From NCBI GenBank assembly GCA_029265085.1, contig JAJUJY010000136.1, positions 1 through 11,513 on the forward strand: 11,513 nt of DNA, read 5' to 3'. Within the stretch, counting starts at the first letter, position 1. Each line of letters begins with the position of its first letter. The DNA is from Chloroflexota bacterium (GTDB lineage Bacteria > Chloroflexota > Anaerolineae > Anaerolineales > Anaerolineaceae). Of the stretch, positions 1-7,933 are shown one piece after another. A program made the translations under genes and the position numbers. Under the pieces are notes generated by a model. The model searched no databases, was not told where the DNA came from, and saw only the letters and a program-made list of their open reading frames with translations.

Positions 1-342
1 CCGTTCCAGCTTGCTGCGCAGGCTGCTTCCGCTGCCGAGCATAGCCAGCCAGGCGGCTGTACCAGCAAACAGCCCGGAAACGGCAAAGTTGGTTCCGCAA
101 TTAGGGTGAACTGCCAGCTGCCGCTCGCCCTGATTCAGACGCGCAACCGCCTGGTTGAGCGCTGCTTGCAGGTCATCCAGGTCAATATTGCCGATGACCC
201 AAAAACCCAATGGTGTGGAATAACCGGCCAGGCGAAGATGTCCGTGCGTTTTGGCTAAAATTTGTAGGGTGGCATGTTCCAGTGCATGGTTGCGGCGCAC
301 GCGAGAGAGCGGTGAGAGGAGTAGCGATTGTTTTGTTTCCAT
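1..342 (-). CDS. DUF6391-like membrane protein, C-terminus cut by window edge
   Basis: The 114 visible codons read from an ATG at 342 and run off the left edge. A good ribosome site (AAAGGA about 6 nt upstream) supports this start. The protein opens with a basic stretch and RRNHALEHAT (H19, E22, H23, which fits HxxEH). A short alpha/beta stretch with STPLGFW and GNID follows, then AVHPNCGTN (H79, C82) and a hydrophobic, probably membrane-spanning segment from about residue 87 to 104. This combination matches my memory of the DUF6391 family of cyanobacteria and Chloroflexota, whose function is unknown. It lies 58 nt behind the PucC-family transporter in the same direction and is probably co-transcribed with it. 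The HxxEH motif could suggest a metal site, but that is inference. The coding call is firm; the family name is recalled, not searched. Confidence 0.75.
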   Translation of the reverse strand, partial: METKQSLLLSPLSRVRRNHALEHATLQILAKTHGHLRLAGYSTPLGFWVIGNIDLDDLQAALNQAVARLNQGERQLAVHPNCGTNFAVSGLFAGTAAWLAMLGSGSSLRSKLER

Positions 343-400
343 TCAAAGTCCTTTCCAGGATAGTTTAATTCAGATACCCGTTTTAATTTTTAGAGCCCGC

Positions 401-1720
401 TCATCCGCCGTTGGCGTCGTTAAGCATTGCCGCTCGTTCTTGCAGCGAAATGGACCTGGTTTGCTTGCGGAAACGCTGCACATCGATCTTGCGCAGCATC
501 ACCAGAGACAAAATTAATAAACCAGCCTGAATGCTAAAGACCGTCATGTACCCGGTGATATTGTTTTGGGCTAATTGTGCTACTATGTCACGGACTACAC
601 CGCTCAGAATGGTTCCAACCAGGCGAGCCATTGCATCTGCCACACCCCAGGCGCCAATAAACAGGCCAACCTGGGCTGCCGTCATATCCAGCATCAAGGA
701 TAGATTCGAAACAGTCGATAAGCCAGTGCCTAAGCCGAGGAACACTACACCGGTATAAAAGAGGGATTTTTGTGCCAGTGGACCGCTTACCGCAATCAAC
801 ACAAAGCCGATTACTGCCAGGACAGCTCCCATCTGGGCAACGCGCTTTTTGGTCAGGCGCATTTCCAGCGGACCGGCGATTAAGAGGGTTAGCAGCACAA
901 ACCCGCCCCAAATTGAGGTGATGCGGGTGGTCGCGGTGACAGGCAAATGAAATGCCTCCGCTGCATAGGGTTCCAATAAAACATCCTGGCCCAAAATGGC
1001 GGCCAGCAGCACAATTAAGTAAAAGAAGAAATGGCGGGCAGTGGGGTTGGCTAATACAGATTGGATCAGTGTTTGCCAGGATCGCCGTTCAGGCGCCGGT
1101 GTTTCGTTTTGGACGGGAGCGGTTTGGCGCGGCTCCAGGCGCAGCAGACCCAAGAAACCCAACACCAGGGCGGTCATTGCCACGACGATAAATGCGCGTT
1201 CTAACTGTGCCGGAGAATATTCCTGCAGCAGGCGGCTGAGAGTGGCCGCGGTGAGAATGATGCCCGTGATCATCACGAACCACATGACAGAGATTGTCCG
1301 CGAGCGGCCTTTTTCACCGGAAAGTTCGGAAGCCAGAGAAAGGTAGGCAACGCTGGCAACGTTAAATCCCATGCCCCAGGCGCCAAAGGTGAGCAGGCTG
1401 AACAGCAGTCCCAGAGCGTAATTTTGAGGCATCAGGTACACGGCCTGCGGCGCCAGGATCACGCCTGTTACACACAAGAGCAGCCCCAAAGCAATATACG
1501 GCGAGCGCCGCCAGCCAAACAAGGGGTGGCGGTCTGAATACGAACCAATCAGCACCTGGGTGGGTGAGAAGATATACGGCAGCGATGCCAGGATGGCGAC
1601 TAATGTGGCCGAAAGGTCCAATTCCTTAATCATGACCCGGTTTAAGGTGCTGTTGATTGGCACCAGGGTCATGGCTACGGCAACATGAATAAGAGAAAGT
1701 TGGATTCGTTTTAATAGCAT
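401..1720 (-). CDS. PucC/BCD-family MFS transporter
   Basis: A 439-residue, twelve-helix-type membrane protein of the major facilitator superfamily. It carries hallmarks of the PucC (bacteriochlorophyll delivery, BCD) branch: NRVMIKEL near residue 27, SDRHPLFGWRRSPYI at 62-76 (the PucC version of the MFS loop 2-3 motif), SGEKGRSR at 134-141, QDVLLEPYAAEAF at 245-257 and GLFIGAWGVADA at 352-363. In phototrophs this family helps assemble light-harvesting complexes or handle chlorophyll pigments; homologues also occur in non-phototrophs with unknown cargo. A charged, proline-rich loop at about 196-215 separates the two six-helix halves. The ATG lies 5 nt after the radA stop and has no clear Shine-Dalgarno, which suggests translational coupling. 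No pigment genes are visible, so the substrate is open. It could be a general drug or metabolite exporter of the same fold. Confidence 0.85.
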   Translation of the reverse strand: MLLKRIQLSLIHVAVAMTLVPINSTLNRVMIKELDLSATLVAILASLPYIFSPTQVLIGSYSDRHPLFGWRRSPYIALGLLLCVTGVILAPQAVYLMPQNYALGLLFSLLTFGAWGMGFNVASVAYLSLASELSGEKGRSRTISVMWFVMITGIILTAATLSRLLQEYSPAQLERAFIVVAMTALVLGFLGLLRLEPRQTAPVQNETPAPERRSWQTLIQSVLANPTARHFFFYLIVLLAAILGQDVLLEPYAAEAFHLPVTATTRITSIWGGFVLLTLLIAGPLEMRLTKKRVAQMGAVLAVIGFVLIAVSGPLAQKSLFYTGVVFLGLGTGLSTVSNLSLMLDMTAAQVGLFIGAWGVADAMARLVGTILSGVVRDIVAQLAQNNITGYMTVFSIQAGLLILSLVMLRKIDVQRFRKQTRSISLQERAAMLNDANGG

Positions 1721-1725
1721 GATTT

Positions 1726-3171
1726 TTAATGTGATGCCTGGGGTTTACCAGGATCCAGAATGGCAAAAGCAAGCGCTTCGCGCAGCGAGCGCGCCGATAA
1801 GATTTCGATCCCTTCCGGGAAGGGTTCGCTGCGGCGGCTCCAGCGCGGGACGATGGCGGTTTTAAAGCCCAATTTGGCGGCTTCGCGCAGGCGCGCGTTC
1901 ATCTGTCCGACAAAGCGCAGTTCGCCGGAGAGACCGACTTCACCAATCAGCACGGTATCGGCGCGGACGGGTAAATCACGCATGGAGGAGGCAATTGCGG
2001 CGGCAATAGCCAGGTCTGCGGCTGGTTCGTTAATACGCAGCCCACCCACCACATTGACAAAGACATCTTGTTCTGCCAGGCGCAGTCCCAGACGGCGGCT
2101 GAGCACCGCCACAATCAGCAGCAGGCGGTTGATGTCCACTCCGTTGGGGGTGCGGCGCGGATTGCCCAGGTTGGAGGCGCTGGTGAGTCCTTGCAGTTCC
2201 ACCAGCAGCGGGCGGGTACCTTCCATTGTCACAGCAATGGCGGATCCCGGGGCATTAATCATCCGTTCAGCCAAAAAGACTTCGGAGGGATTGGGTACCT
2301 CGACCATGCCGCGTTCGCGCATTTCGAAAACGCCTACTTCCGAAGTGGCTCCAAAACGGTTTTTGACCGAGCGCAGCAGCCGAAAAGACTGAAAGCGGTC
2401 GCCTTCGAGATAGAGCACCGTATCCACGATGTGTTCCAGAACGCGCGGCCCGGCGATGACACCTTCTTTGGTGACGTGGCCGATCACAAACACGGCCATG
2501 CCGGAGGATTTGGCCAGTTCGCGCAGCCGCGAGGAACATTCTCGTACCTGGGTCACCGAACCGGCGCTGGATTGCAGGTTGGGCAGGTACACGGTTTGAA
2601 TGGAGTCGATAATCAACAGGCCGGGTTTGACGGCCTCGATATGCTCAAAGATTGTTTCCATGTTGGTCTCGGTGACCAACAGTAAATTATCCGGCACGGG
2701 TAGATCGCGTTCTTCACCGCCAGTGCGCAGCAGGCGCAGTGCGCGCATTTTAATCTGCCGCTCCGATTCCTCGCCGGAGACATACAGCACGTTGGCGGCA
2801 GAACCGCCGTTGCGGTTTAACTGGGCGGCCATTTCGATGGTCATTTGCAGCAGCAGGGTAGATTTGCCAATACCCGGATCGCCGCCGACCAGCACAATGG
2901 ATCCGGGAACTACGCCGCCGCCCAGCACCCTTGCAAATTCGCTGATCGGTAAATACAGCCGTTCCTCGGCATCGCCGGAAATTTCATTGAGCCGCTGCGG
3001 TCTGGAACGGCTGCTCAGGCCTGGCCGTCCTGTAGGTTCAGGCGTAGATGCCGGTGCGATGATTTCTTCCACCATCGTGCCGTAATTTCCGCATTGCGGG
3101 CAGCGCCCAAGCATCCGGGGGGATGTCCGGCCGCATTCCTGACAGACAAATCGGGTTTGAATTTTTGGCAT
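1726..3171 (-). CDS. radA: DNA repair protein RadA (Sms)
   Basis: RadA is a hexameric, RecA-like ATPase that drives branch migration during homologous recombination and repair. The 481 residues show the full architecture at a typical family length. A C4 zinc finger comes first (C10, C13, C24, C27), then the RecA-like core with Walker A GDPGIGKST at 97-105, SGEES at 132-136 and Walker B LLIID at 185-189. The RadA signature KNRFG is at 270-274, and a Lon-protease-like C-terminal domain runs from about 300 to 470 (VNVVGGLRINEPAADLA near 373-389). The start matches the family pattern in which the zinc finger begins about ten residues in. AGGA sits only 2 nt before the ATG, so the ribosome site is unusually close. 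A strong hairpin ends 16 nt upstream, so radA probably has its own promoter or depends on read-through from clpC. The PucC-type transporter gene follows after 5 nt. Confidence 0.96.
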   Translation of the reverse strand: MPKIQTRFVCQECGRTSPRMLGRCPQCGNYGTMVEEIIAPASTPEPTGRPGLSSRSRPQRLNEISGDAEERLYLPISEFARVLGGGVVPGSIVLVGGDPGIGKSTLLLQMTIEMAAQLNRNGGSAANVLYVSGEESERQIKMRALRLLRTGGEERDLPVPDNLLLVTETNMETIFEHIEAVKPGLLIIDSIQTVYLPNLQSSAGSVTQVRECSSRLRELAKSSGMAVFVIGHVTKEGVIAGPRVLEHIVDTVLYLEGDRFQSFRLLRSVKNRFGATSEVGVFEMRERGMVEVPNPSEVFLAERMINAPGSAIAVTMEGTRPLLVELQGLTSASNLGNPRRTPNGVDINRLLLIVAVLSRRLGLRLAEQDVFVNVVGGLRINEPAADLAIAAAIASSMRDLPVRADTVLIGEVGLSGELRFVGQMNARLREAAKLGFKTAIVPRWSRRSEPFPEGIEILSARSLREALAFAILDPGKPQASH

Positions 3172-3187
3172 ATCCTATAAATTATAA

Positions 3188-3224
3188 GGTGGTTTTTGGC
3201 TGCTCGGGGCTGCCAAAAACCACC
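3188..3224 (-). terminator. Intrinsic terminator between clpC and radA
   Basis: A perfect 13-bp inverted repeat (3188-3200 against 3212-3224, GGTGGTTTTTGGC and its complement) surrounds an 11-nt loop. On the minus strand the stem is followed at once by TTATAATTTAT, a U-rich tract. It sits 26 nt beyond the clpC stop and fits a rho-independent terminator for clpC. Because the repeat ends 16 nt from the radA ATG, it could also act as a partial attenuator for radA. Confidence 0.8.
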
Positions 3225-3249
3225 AGTTTTTCAGTTGTGCAGCGGGAGC

Positions 3250-5763
3250 TTAAGCGCCGACTTGCAAAGTTTCTTCCGGTTCGGCTGCAACTTTTTCTTC
3301 TTTGCGGAGAATCAACTCGTTTTCCTCGTTGACATCCACGACAATGGTGTCGCCTTCGGCAAACTGTCCGGCCAGAATCGCATCAGAAATGCGGTCTTCG
3401 ATCTTGTTTTGGATGACGCGGCGCAGCGGCCGGGCACCCATATCCGGATCGTACCCTTCTTCAGCCAGTTGGTGGACGGCTTCGCCGGTAGCGGTCAATT
3501 CGATCAGGTTCTCTTTCAGACGGTGCGCAACCTTGTTGATTTCAATGCTGACGATCTTGTGCAGGTCGTCCTTGCTCAAGGAGCGGAAGACCACCACCGA
3601 ATCGAGCCGGTTGATAAACTCGGGGCGGAAGACGCGTTTGAGCGAATCCATCAGCTTCTTGCGCATTTCATCGTAGGCTTCGGCTTCTTCCAGAGCCTGG
3701 TCGCGTTTGAGCTGGAAGCCAAAACCACTCTGCCGCTTAATCATATCCGCACCGATGTTGGAGGTCATCACAATGATCGTGTTGCGGAAGTCCACTTTAT
3801 GACCGCGCGCATCCGATAGATGGCCTTCTTCCATGATCTGAAGCAGCATGTTGTGTGCCTCAGGGTGGGCTTTTTCGATCTCGTCAAAGACCACAATGGA
3901 GTACGGGCGGCGGCGGATGGCCTCGGTGAGCTGCCCGGCTTCTTCGTAGCCGATGTAGCCTGGAGGTGCACCAACCAGCCGGCTGACGGTGTGGCGTTCC
4001 ATGAACTCGGACATATCCAGCTGCACCAGTGCATCTTCGCTGCCAAAGAGGAAGCGTGCCAATGCTTTGGTTAGTTCGGTTTTTCCAACACCGGTTGGGC
4101 CGAGGAATACAAACGAGCCAATCGGGCGGCGCGGGTCTTTTAGACCGGAGCGGGCACGGCGGACCGCCTTGGCAATGGCTATCACGGCTTCTTCCTGGCC
4201 GATGATTGCTTTGCGCAGTTCATCTTCCATGTGCAGCAGCCGTTCCGATTCGGCTTCGGCCATTTGCATCACCGGTACACCCGTCCACATGGATACCACC
4301 TCGGCGATATCTTCGGCAGTGACGACCGGGCTGTTGGCGCGGTCCCAACCAGTGCGCAGGGCTTCCAGTTCCGCTTCCATGCGCGATTCTTTTTCTAAGA
4401 GTTCCTGGGCATCATCAAAACGCCCATCCTCCAGCGCAAGGTTGTGATTTTGGCGGATTTCGCGCAGTTTGTTGGTCAATTCTTTGACCTTCTTGGCTGC
4501 GTCACTTTTGTACATACGCACACGTGAAGAGGATTCGTCGATCAGGTCAATCGCCTTATCGGGCAAGAACCGCTCGGTCACGTAGCGGGAGGAGAGCTTG
4601 GCGGCGGCTTCAATGGCTTCGTCCGAGATCACCAGGCGGTGATGCTCTTCATAAGCGCTGCGGATGCCGTGCAAGATCTGAATGGTTTCCTCCAGGTTGG
4701 GTTCATCCACCTGGATCGGCTGGAAGCGGCGTTCCAACGCTGCGTCCTTTTCGATGTTCTTGCGGTACTCTTCCAGGGTGGTTGCGCCAATGACCTGCAG
4801 CTCGCCGCGCGAGAGCGCGGGCTTAAGGATGTTGGCTGCATCCACAGAAGAGCCGGCCGAACCAGCACCAACCAGCATATGCACTTCGTCAATAAATAGG
4901 ATGGCGCCGGAGGCTTTCAACTCGTCAATGACGCGCTTGAGCCGCTCTTCAAACTGGCCGCGGTACATGGTACCGGCCACCAATGATCCGACATCCAATT
5001 GCAGGACGCGCTTACCAAGCAGGGGGGCTGGTACATCGCCTTCGATGATGCGCTGTGCCAGGCCTTCTACAATGGCGGTCTTGCCTACACCCGGTTCGCC
5101 AATCAGCGCCGGGTTGTTTTTTGTGCGGCGAGCCAATACTTGAATAACACGCTCAATTTCCATCTGGCGGCCAATCACCGGGTCCAGTTTGCCTTCTTCG
5201 GCGAGCGAAGTTAAGTCTGTGGCTAACTGGTCAACCAGGGCAGTTTTTTGGCTGCTTTTGGGTTGTTCTTGTTTTTGCTGTGCAGCGGGCGCTTTATTTG
5301 GCGTTCCCTGTGGGGCGCTGCTGCTGCTTTCTTGCAGCACGCGGCGGGTTTGCCGCCGGATTTGTTCCGGGGTAATGCCCAACTTGCGCAGCACGTCCAT
5401 TGCCTTCCCTTCCGTAGAACGCACCAATCCCAGCAGAAGATGCTCTGTGCCGATGTAATGGTGCCCCATGCGGCGGGCTTCGTCAATGGCAAATTCCAAT
5501 ACTTCTTGTACGCCGGGCGAAAGGTCGATCTTCCCACCGCGAAATTGTCCAAAACCACTCAAACGTTCGACCATTTCTTGAACACGTTCGGGTTCCAGTC
5601 CTAAGTCGCGAAGGACCCGACCTGCTATTCCGCCTTCCTCCTGGATCAAGCCCAAGAGCAAGTGTTCGGTGCTGATGGTGTTTTGGCGCATTCGTTCTGC
5701 TTCTTGATGCGCTAAACTTAGCACCCGGCGAGCTCTCTGGGTAAATCGTTCCATACCGGACAA
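3250..5763 (-). CDS. clpC: ATP-dependent Clp protease ATP-binding subunit ClpC
   Basis: ClpC is a cytosolic AAA+ unfoldase that feeds substrates to the ClpP peptidase. The 837 residues show two Clp-N repeats (about 6-145), a low-complexity Q/S/K linker (about 146-175), and AAA domain 1 with Walker A GEPGVGKT (222-229) and Walker B ILFIDE (288-293). A helical middle segment of UVR type follows (about 430-465), then AAA domain 2 with Walker A GPTGVGKT (555-562), the pore loop around GYIGYE (602-607), Walker B VVFDE (624-628) and a Clp C-terminal domain. GFGF at 680-683 lies where ClpC proteins carry the V/I-G-F loop that docks on ClpP, so protease partnership is likely. The start is called at TTG (5763-5761) because AGGAGG (5777-5772) lies 8 nt before it; the in-frame ATG at 5754 would be 17 nt away. 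No ctsR, mcsA or mcsB gene accompanies it, unlike the Firmicutes operon. Confidence 0.96.
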   Translation of the reverse strand: MSGMERFTQRARRVLSLAHQEAERMRQNTISTEHLLLGLIQEEGGIAGRVLRDLGLEPERVQEMVERLSGFGQFRGGKIDLSPGVQEVLEFAIDEARRMGHHYIGTEHLLLGLVRSTEGKAMDVLRKLGITPEQIRRQTRRVLQESSSSAPQGTPNKAPAAQQKQEQPKSSQKTALVDQLATDLTSLAEEGKLDPVIGRQMEIERVIQVLARRTKNNPALIGEPGVGKTAIVEGLAQRIIEGDVPAPLLGKRVLQLDVGSLVAGTMYRGQFEERLKRVIDELKASGAILFIDEVHMLVGAGSAGSSVDAANILKPALSRGELQVIGATTLEEYRKNIEKDAALERRFQPIQVDEPNLEETIQILHGIRSAYEEHHRLVISDEAIEAAAKLSSRYVTERFLPDKAIDLIDESSSRVRMYKSDAAKKVKELTNKLREIRQNHNLALEDGRFDDAQELLEKESRMEAELEALRTGWDRANSPVVTAEDIAEVVSMWTGVPVMQMAEAESERLLHMEDELRKAIIGQEEAVIAIAKAVRRARSGLKDPRRPIGSFVFLGPTGVGKTELTKALARFLFGSEDALVQLDMSEFMERHTVSRLVGAPPGYIGYEEAGQLTEAIRRRPYSIVVFDEIEKAHPEAHNMLLQIMEEGHLSDARGHKVDFRNTIIVMTSNIGADMIKRQSGFGFQLKRDQALEEAEAYDEMRKKLMDSLKRVFRPEFINRLDSVVVFRSLSKDDLHKIVSIEINKVAHRLKENLIELTATGEAVHQLAEEGYDPDMGARPLRRVIQNKIEDRISDAILAGQFAEGDTIVVDVNEENELILRKEEKVAAEPEETLQVGA

Positions 5764-5771
5764 GGCAAAAT

Positions 5772-5777
5772 CCTCCT
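5772..5777 (-). promoter_or_regulatory. Shine-Dalgarno that sets the clpC TTG start
   Basis: A full AGGAGG on the minus strand lies 8 nt before a TTG codon and 17 nt before the first in-frame ATG. The spacing favours TTG initiation, which adds Met-Ser-Gly ahead of MERFT. Confidence 0.7.
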
Positions 5778-5840
5778 CTACCTGCTAAACACCCATTTTT
5801 GAAAATCGCTTCTCAATCATGGATCTAAAAATTACAACCT

Positions 5841-5871
5841 GGGAGTTAGAAAGTTGGTCGTCTTTCTTCCC
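5841..5871 (-). promoter_or_regulatory. Hairpin in the clpC leader
   Basis: GGGA (5841-5844) pairs with TCCC (5868-5871), and AGAAAG (5848-5853) pairs with CTTTCT (5862-5867). This leaves a 3-nt bulge and an 8-nt loop. On the minus strand the structure lies in the predicted 5' leader of clpC, and an ATTTTT tract follows about 8 nt later. It could be a leader regulatory element, or a weak terminator for the upstream deaminase unit, which otherwise shows none. Nothing in the sequence proves a role. Confidence 0.35.
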
Positions 5872-5899
5872 AAAGATTAGATATGTATAGTCAAATTTT

Positions 5900-5927
5900 A
5901 TTTTATCAGACTTTGCCAGCTTTTGCA
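5900..5927 (-). promoter_or_regulatory. Candidate clpC promoter with extended -10
   Basis: On the minus strand, TGCAAA (5927-5922) is followed after 16 nt by TAAAAT (5905-5900), which is preceded by TGA in the extended -10 arrangement. The -35 match is poor (3 of 6), but the extended -10 compensates. Transcription would start near 5893 and give a leader of about 130 nt before the TTG. No CIRCE element and no paired CtsR heptads are present. Confidence 0.45.
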
Positions 5928-5958
5928 GTCATCCGTTTGGGGGATTGTATAATGCTTC

Positions 5959-6360
5959 TTAAGGGGAAGGAGTACTCCAGACTTCGTTGTAGGGGTGGGG
6001 CAGCAGATCTTTTAGTTTCACCACGGTTTGTTCGCCGAGGATAACCTCGGTCGTTTCAAAATTTGCTTCATCGATTTCGTACATCAATTCTCTGCAGCGC
6101 CCGCAAGGTGGAAGAATGGTGTTTTCACCCCATACAGCAACGATTGTCGCAATGCGGGTTTCTCCGGCTGTGATCATGGCTGCAATGGCGCTGTGTTCAG
6201 CACAAAATCCAATGCCGCTGCCAACATCCAGGCAAACGCCCAGGTAAATGTGGCCGTTCGCAGTGCGTAATGCGCAGGCCACATCTCCGGCTTTGGCCAT
6301 GTAAATCTCCCTGGGGTTTAGCACGCGGCGGGCTTGTTCAATTAATTCCTGGTTGGTCAT
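5959..6360 (-). CDS. Cytidine-deaminase-fold protein, substrate uncertain
   Basis: A 133-residue zinc-dependent deaminase of the cytidine deaminase superfamily. The zinc and catalytic residues are intact: CAEHSA with C53 and the proton-shuttle E55, and PPCGRC with C86 and C89. The length suits the small tetrameric class. The stretch before CAEH reads GVCLDVGSG, where true cytidine deaminases carry N-x-E to hold the ribose hydroxyls, so the substrate may differ, as in blasticidin-S-deaminase-like relatives. The start at 6360 (MTNQELIEQ) matches where family members begin, but its ribosome site is weak. An in-frame ATG at 6390 overlaps the TGA of the preceding membrane-protein gene as ATGA and would add ten residues (MILRIRKTSA), so coupled initiation there is possible. 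It is co-directional with that gene. The fold is certain; a role in pyrimidine salvage is only inferred. Confidence 0.85.
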   Translation of the reverse strand: MTNQELIEQARRVLNPREIYMAKAGDVACALRTANGHIYLGVCLDVGSGIGFCAEHSAIAAMITAGETRIATIVAVWGENTILPPCGRCRELMYEIDEANFETTEVILGEQTVVKLKDLLPHPYNEVWSTPSP

Positions 6361-6386
6361 GGCGCTTGTCTTTCTGATCCGGAGGA

Positions 6387-7910
6387 TCATTTGTCGTGAT
6401 GTCTGTCTTCTCTGCGGGCTTTGACCGCTAAAAATATCCATGTCACCAGCATGATGACGGTTCCGGCCAGGACTGCGCCGAGATAGAGCGGGTCCGGGCG
6501 GTTGAGCACGGTCAGGGCAAGCGGATCATTTTCCGGGATAAACACAGCGGCAATTTGCCTCACGTTCCAAACCTGGCGGTGCGCTTCCAGGTCGGAAAAC
6601 AATACCAGGGTGGCGCAACCCAGTAAGAGATTGCCCCAGAAACCTGGTTGTTTCTCTAATCGTTTTTGCAGGGCTACCGCAGCAAGCGCGGATAAGAAAA
6701 CAATCGGCAGGATCATGAATCGTGATGTCATTCGCTCGCCGGAAAAGAGCGGAATGCCGAGCTGAAAAACGGTGCGGTAGATTTGCCCCATGCTCAATAC
6801 CGCCAGCACCAGAACCGGGCCAAACACAGCCTGTAAGGGGGGCAGCTCTTTTTGATTTTTGACCCAGGCCGCTGTGCCAAAAAATAGCAGCCCCAGCAAG
6901 CCAACCCAACCGATATAATGGTCAAATTCCCAAACCAGGGGATCGTAGGTGCTGGCCCCAAAGGGTTGGTCGGCAGGGGGTGTAATGGTGACTAACCCGC
7001 TCAGGAGATGGCTGGTGGTGGTAAACCCGGTCATAAATTCCACGCGCAGCTGTCCGCTGACCAGCGCGGTTGGTAAGATGCGCGGTGCGCTGAGCAAGAG
7101 GGCCGCAGCGAGTGCCAGCAGTACCGGGCGCAAGGTGTTTTTCTGGAATAGCGGCAAACAGGCTAAAAACAGGATGCACCAGACGAATTGGTGAAATGCA
7201 CCCTGCAGAAAGATTACGAAGAGCAAAATGGCGGCCTGGCTGACCCAACGCCAACCGGCTGGCTGGCTGGTTAACAGCCGGAAGATCAGCAAAACAAAAT
7301 ACGGCAGCAAAAAATATCCTGCCCAATTGGCATGCCCAATTGCGATATGCGCGGTGATGTGGCCGTTGAAGTTGAACAGGAGAAATAAGGGGATAAAAAC
7401 GCCGAGAGAAAGACGGGCTTCTTTTTTAAGTTTAAACAATCCCAAAGCTCCAATGGAATATAACAGCAGGGTGTTTAACAGGACAAATACCCCGATATCC
7501 ACAAAGCGGAGCAAAAGAATTTGCGGTGAGAGAATACTATCCGGAATAGCTAAAAAGCGGTCTGTTACCCCTTTTAATCCTGCATTTTGAGCCGTGTGCA
7601 GCGGAAATATCCAGCGCGTGACCGCGTCTTGCAGCAAGTGCAGCCTTGGCCAGGTGATATCGGACCAATCCATGCGGTTGGGCTGGATTTGGCCCCAGTT
7701 AAGACTGTCGCCCCACAGGTACAGCCCAAGGATGTACACTCCGGCCAGCCCGATCCGCTCCAGCCAGGGTGTGACCCAATTGGATTGGTTCTGAAAATAC
7801 GCGCCGCCGCACAGGCGAAGGAACTGCATCACGCGTTCTTTAAAAGAGGAGGAAGCGGGAGATTGAGACATTGGTTTGATCAGGACGGATTTGGCAGGGA
7901 GGGGAAGCAT
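6387..7910 (-). CDS. Polytopic membrane protein, GT-C glycosyltransferase-like
   Basis: A 507-residue protein with roughly ten to twelve hydrophobic segments (clear ones near 52-68, 128-155, 168-181, 196-212, 226-254, 262-280 and 475-495). Hydrophilic loops are rich in W, D and H. The first large loop holds DWSD (81-84) and W-D residues before segment two, and residues 181-193 read FNGHITAHIAIGH with three histidines. This layout resembles lipid-sugar-dependent GT-C enzymes and YfhO-like proteins, but I see no decisive catalytic motif, so the function is a class-level guess. The ATG at 7910 follows a good promoter by about 17 nt and has no Shine-Dalgarno. Later in-frame ATGs at 7871 and 7829 are alternatives, and the first hydrophobic segment lies beyond all of them. 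Its TGA overlaps a possible ATG of the deaminase gene downstream. It ends in a basic, probably cytoplasmic tail (KARREDRHHDK). Confidence 0.75.
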   Translation of the reverse strand: MLPLPAKSVLIKPMSQSPASSSFKERVMQFLRLCGGAYFQNQSNWVTPWLERIGLAGVYILGLYLWGDSLNWGQIQPNRMDWSDITWPRLHLLQDAVTRWIFPLHTAQNAGLKGVTDRFLAIPDSILSPQILLLRFVDIGVFVLLNTLLLYSIGALGLFKLKKEARLSLGVFIPLFLLFNFNGHITAHIAIGHANWAGYFLLPYFVLLIFRLLTSQPAGWRWVSQAAILLFVIFLQGAFHQFVWCILFLACLPLFQKNTLRPVLLALAAALLLSAPRILPTALVSGQLRVEFMTGFTTTSHLLSGLVTITPPADQPFGASTYDPLVWEFDHYIGWVGLLGLLFFGTAAWVKNQKELPPLQAVFGPVLVLAVLSMGQIYRTVFQLGIPLFSGERMTSRFMILPIVFLSALAAVALQKRLEKQPGFWGNLLLGCATLVLFSDLEAHRQVWNVRQIAAVFIPENDPLALTVLNRPDPLYLGAVLAGTVIMLVTWIFLAVKARREDRHHDK

Positions 7911-7933
7911 GGTGTGTTAATACTGTTGAAATT

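Noticed and set aside
1760..3085. Long plus-strand open frames opposite radA
   Set aside because: They are mirror frames of a highly recognisable gene; their translations are S/R/P-rich with no domain pattern.
3196..5604. Plus-strand open frames opposite clpC
   Set aside because: They are shadows of clpC codon structure, with no motifs and no ribosome sites.
5889..5895. AGTCAAA, a possible CtsR heptad near the clpC promoter
   Set aside because: CtsR boxes need two tandem heptads with a 3-nt spacer; only one is present, and no ctsR gene is seen.
5923..5953. Plus-strand TTGCAG and TATAAT that could drive transcription antisense to the deaminase
   Set aside because: The spacing is 19 nt, nothing plausible is encoded downstream on that strand, and a single good -10 in an AT-rich gap is expected by chance.
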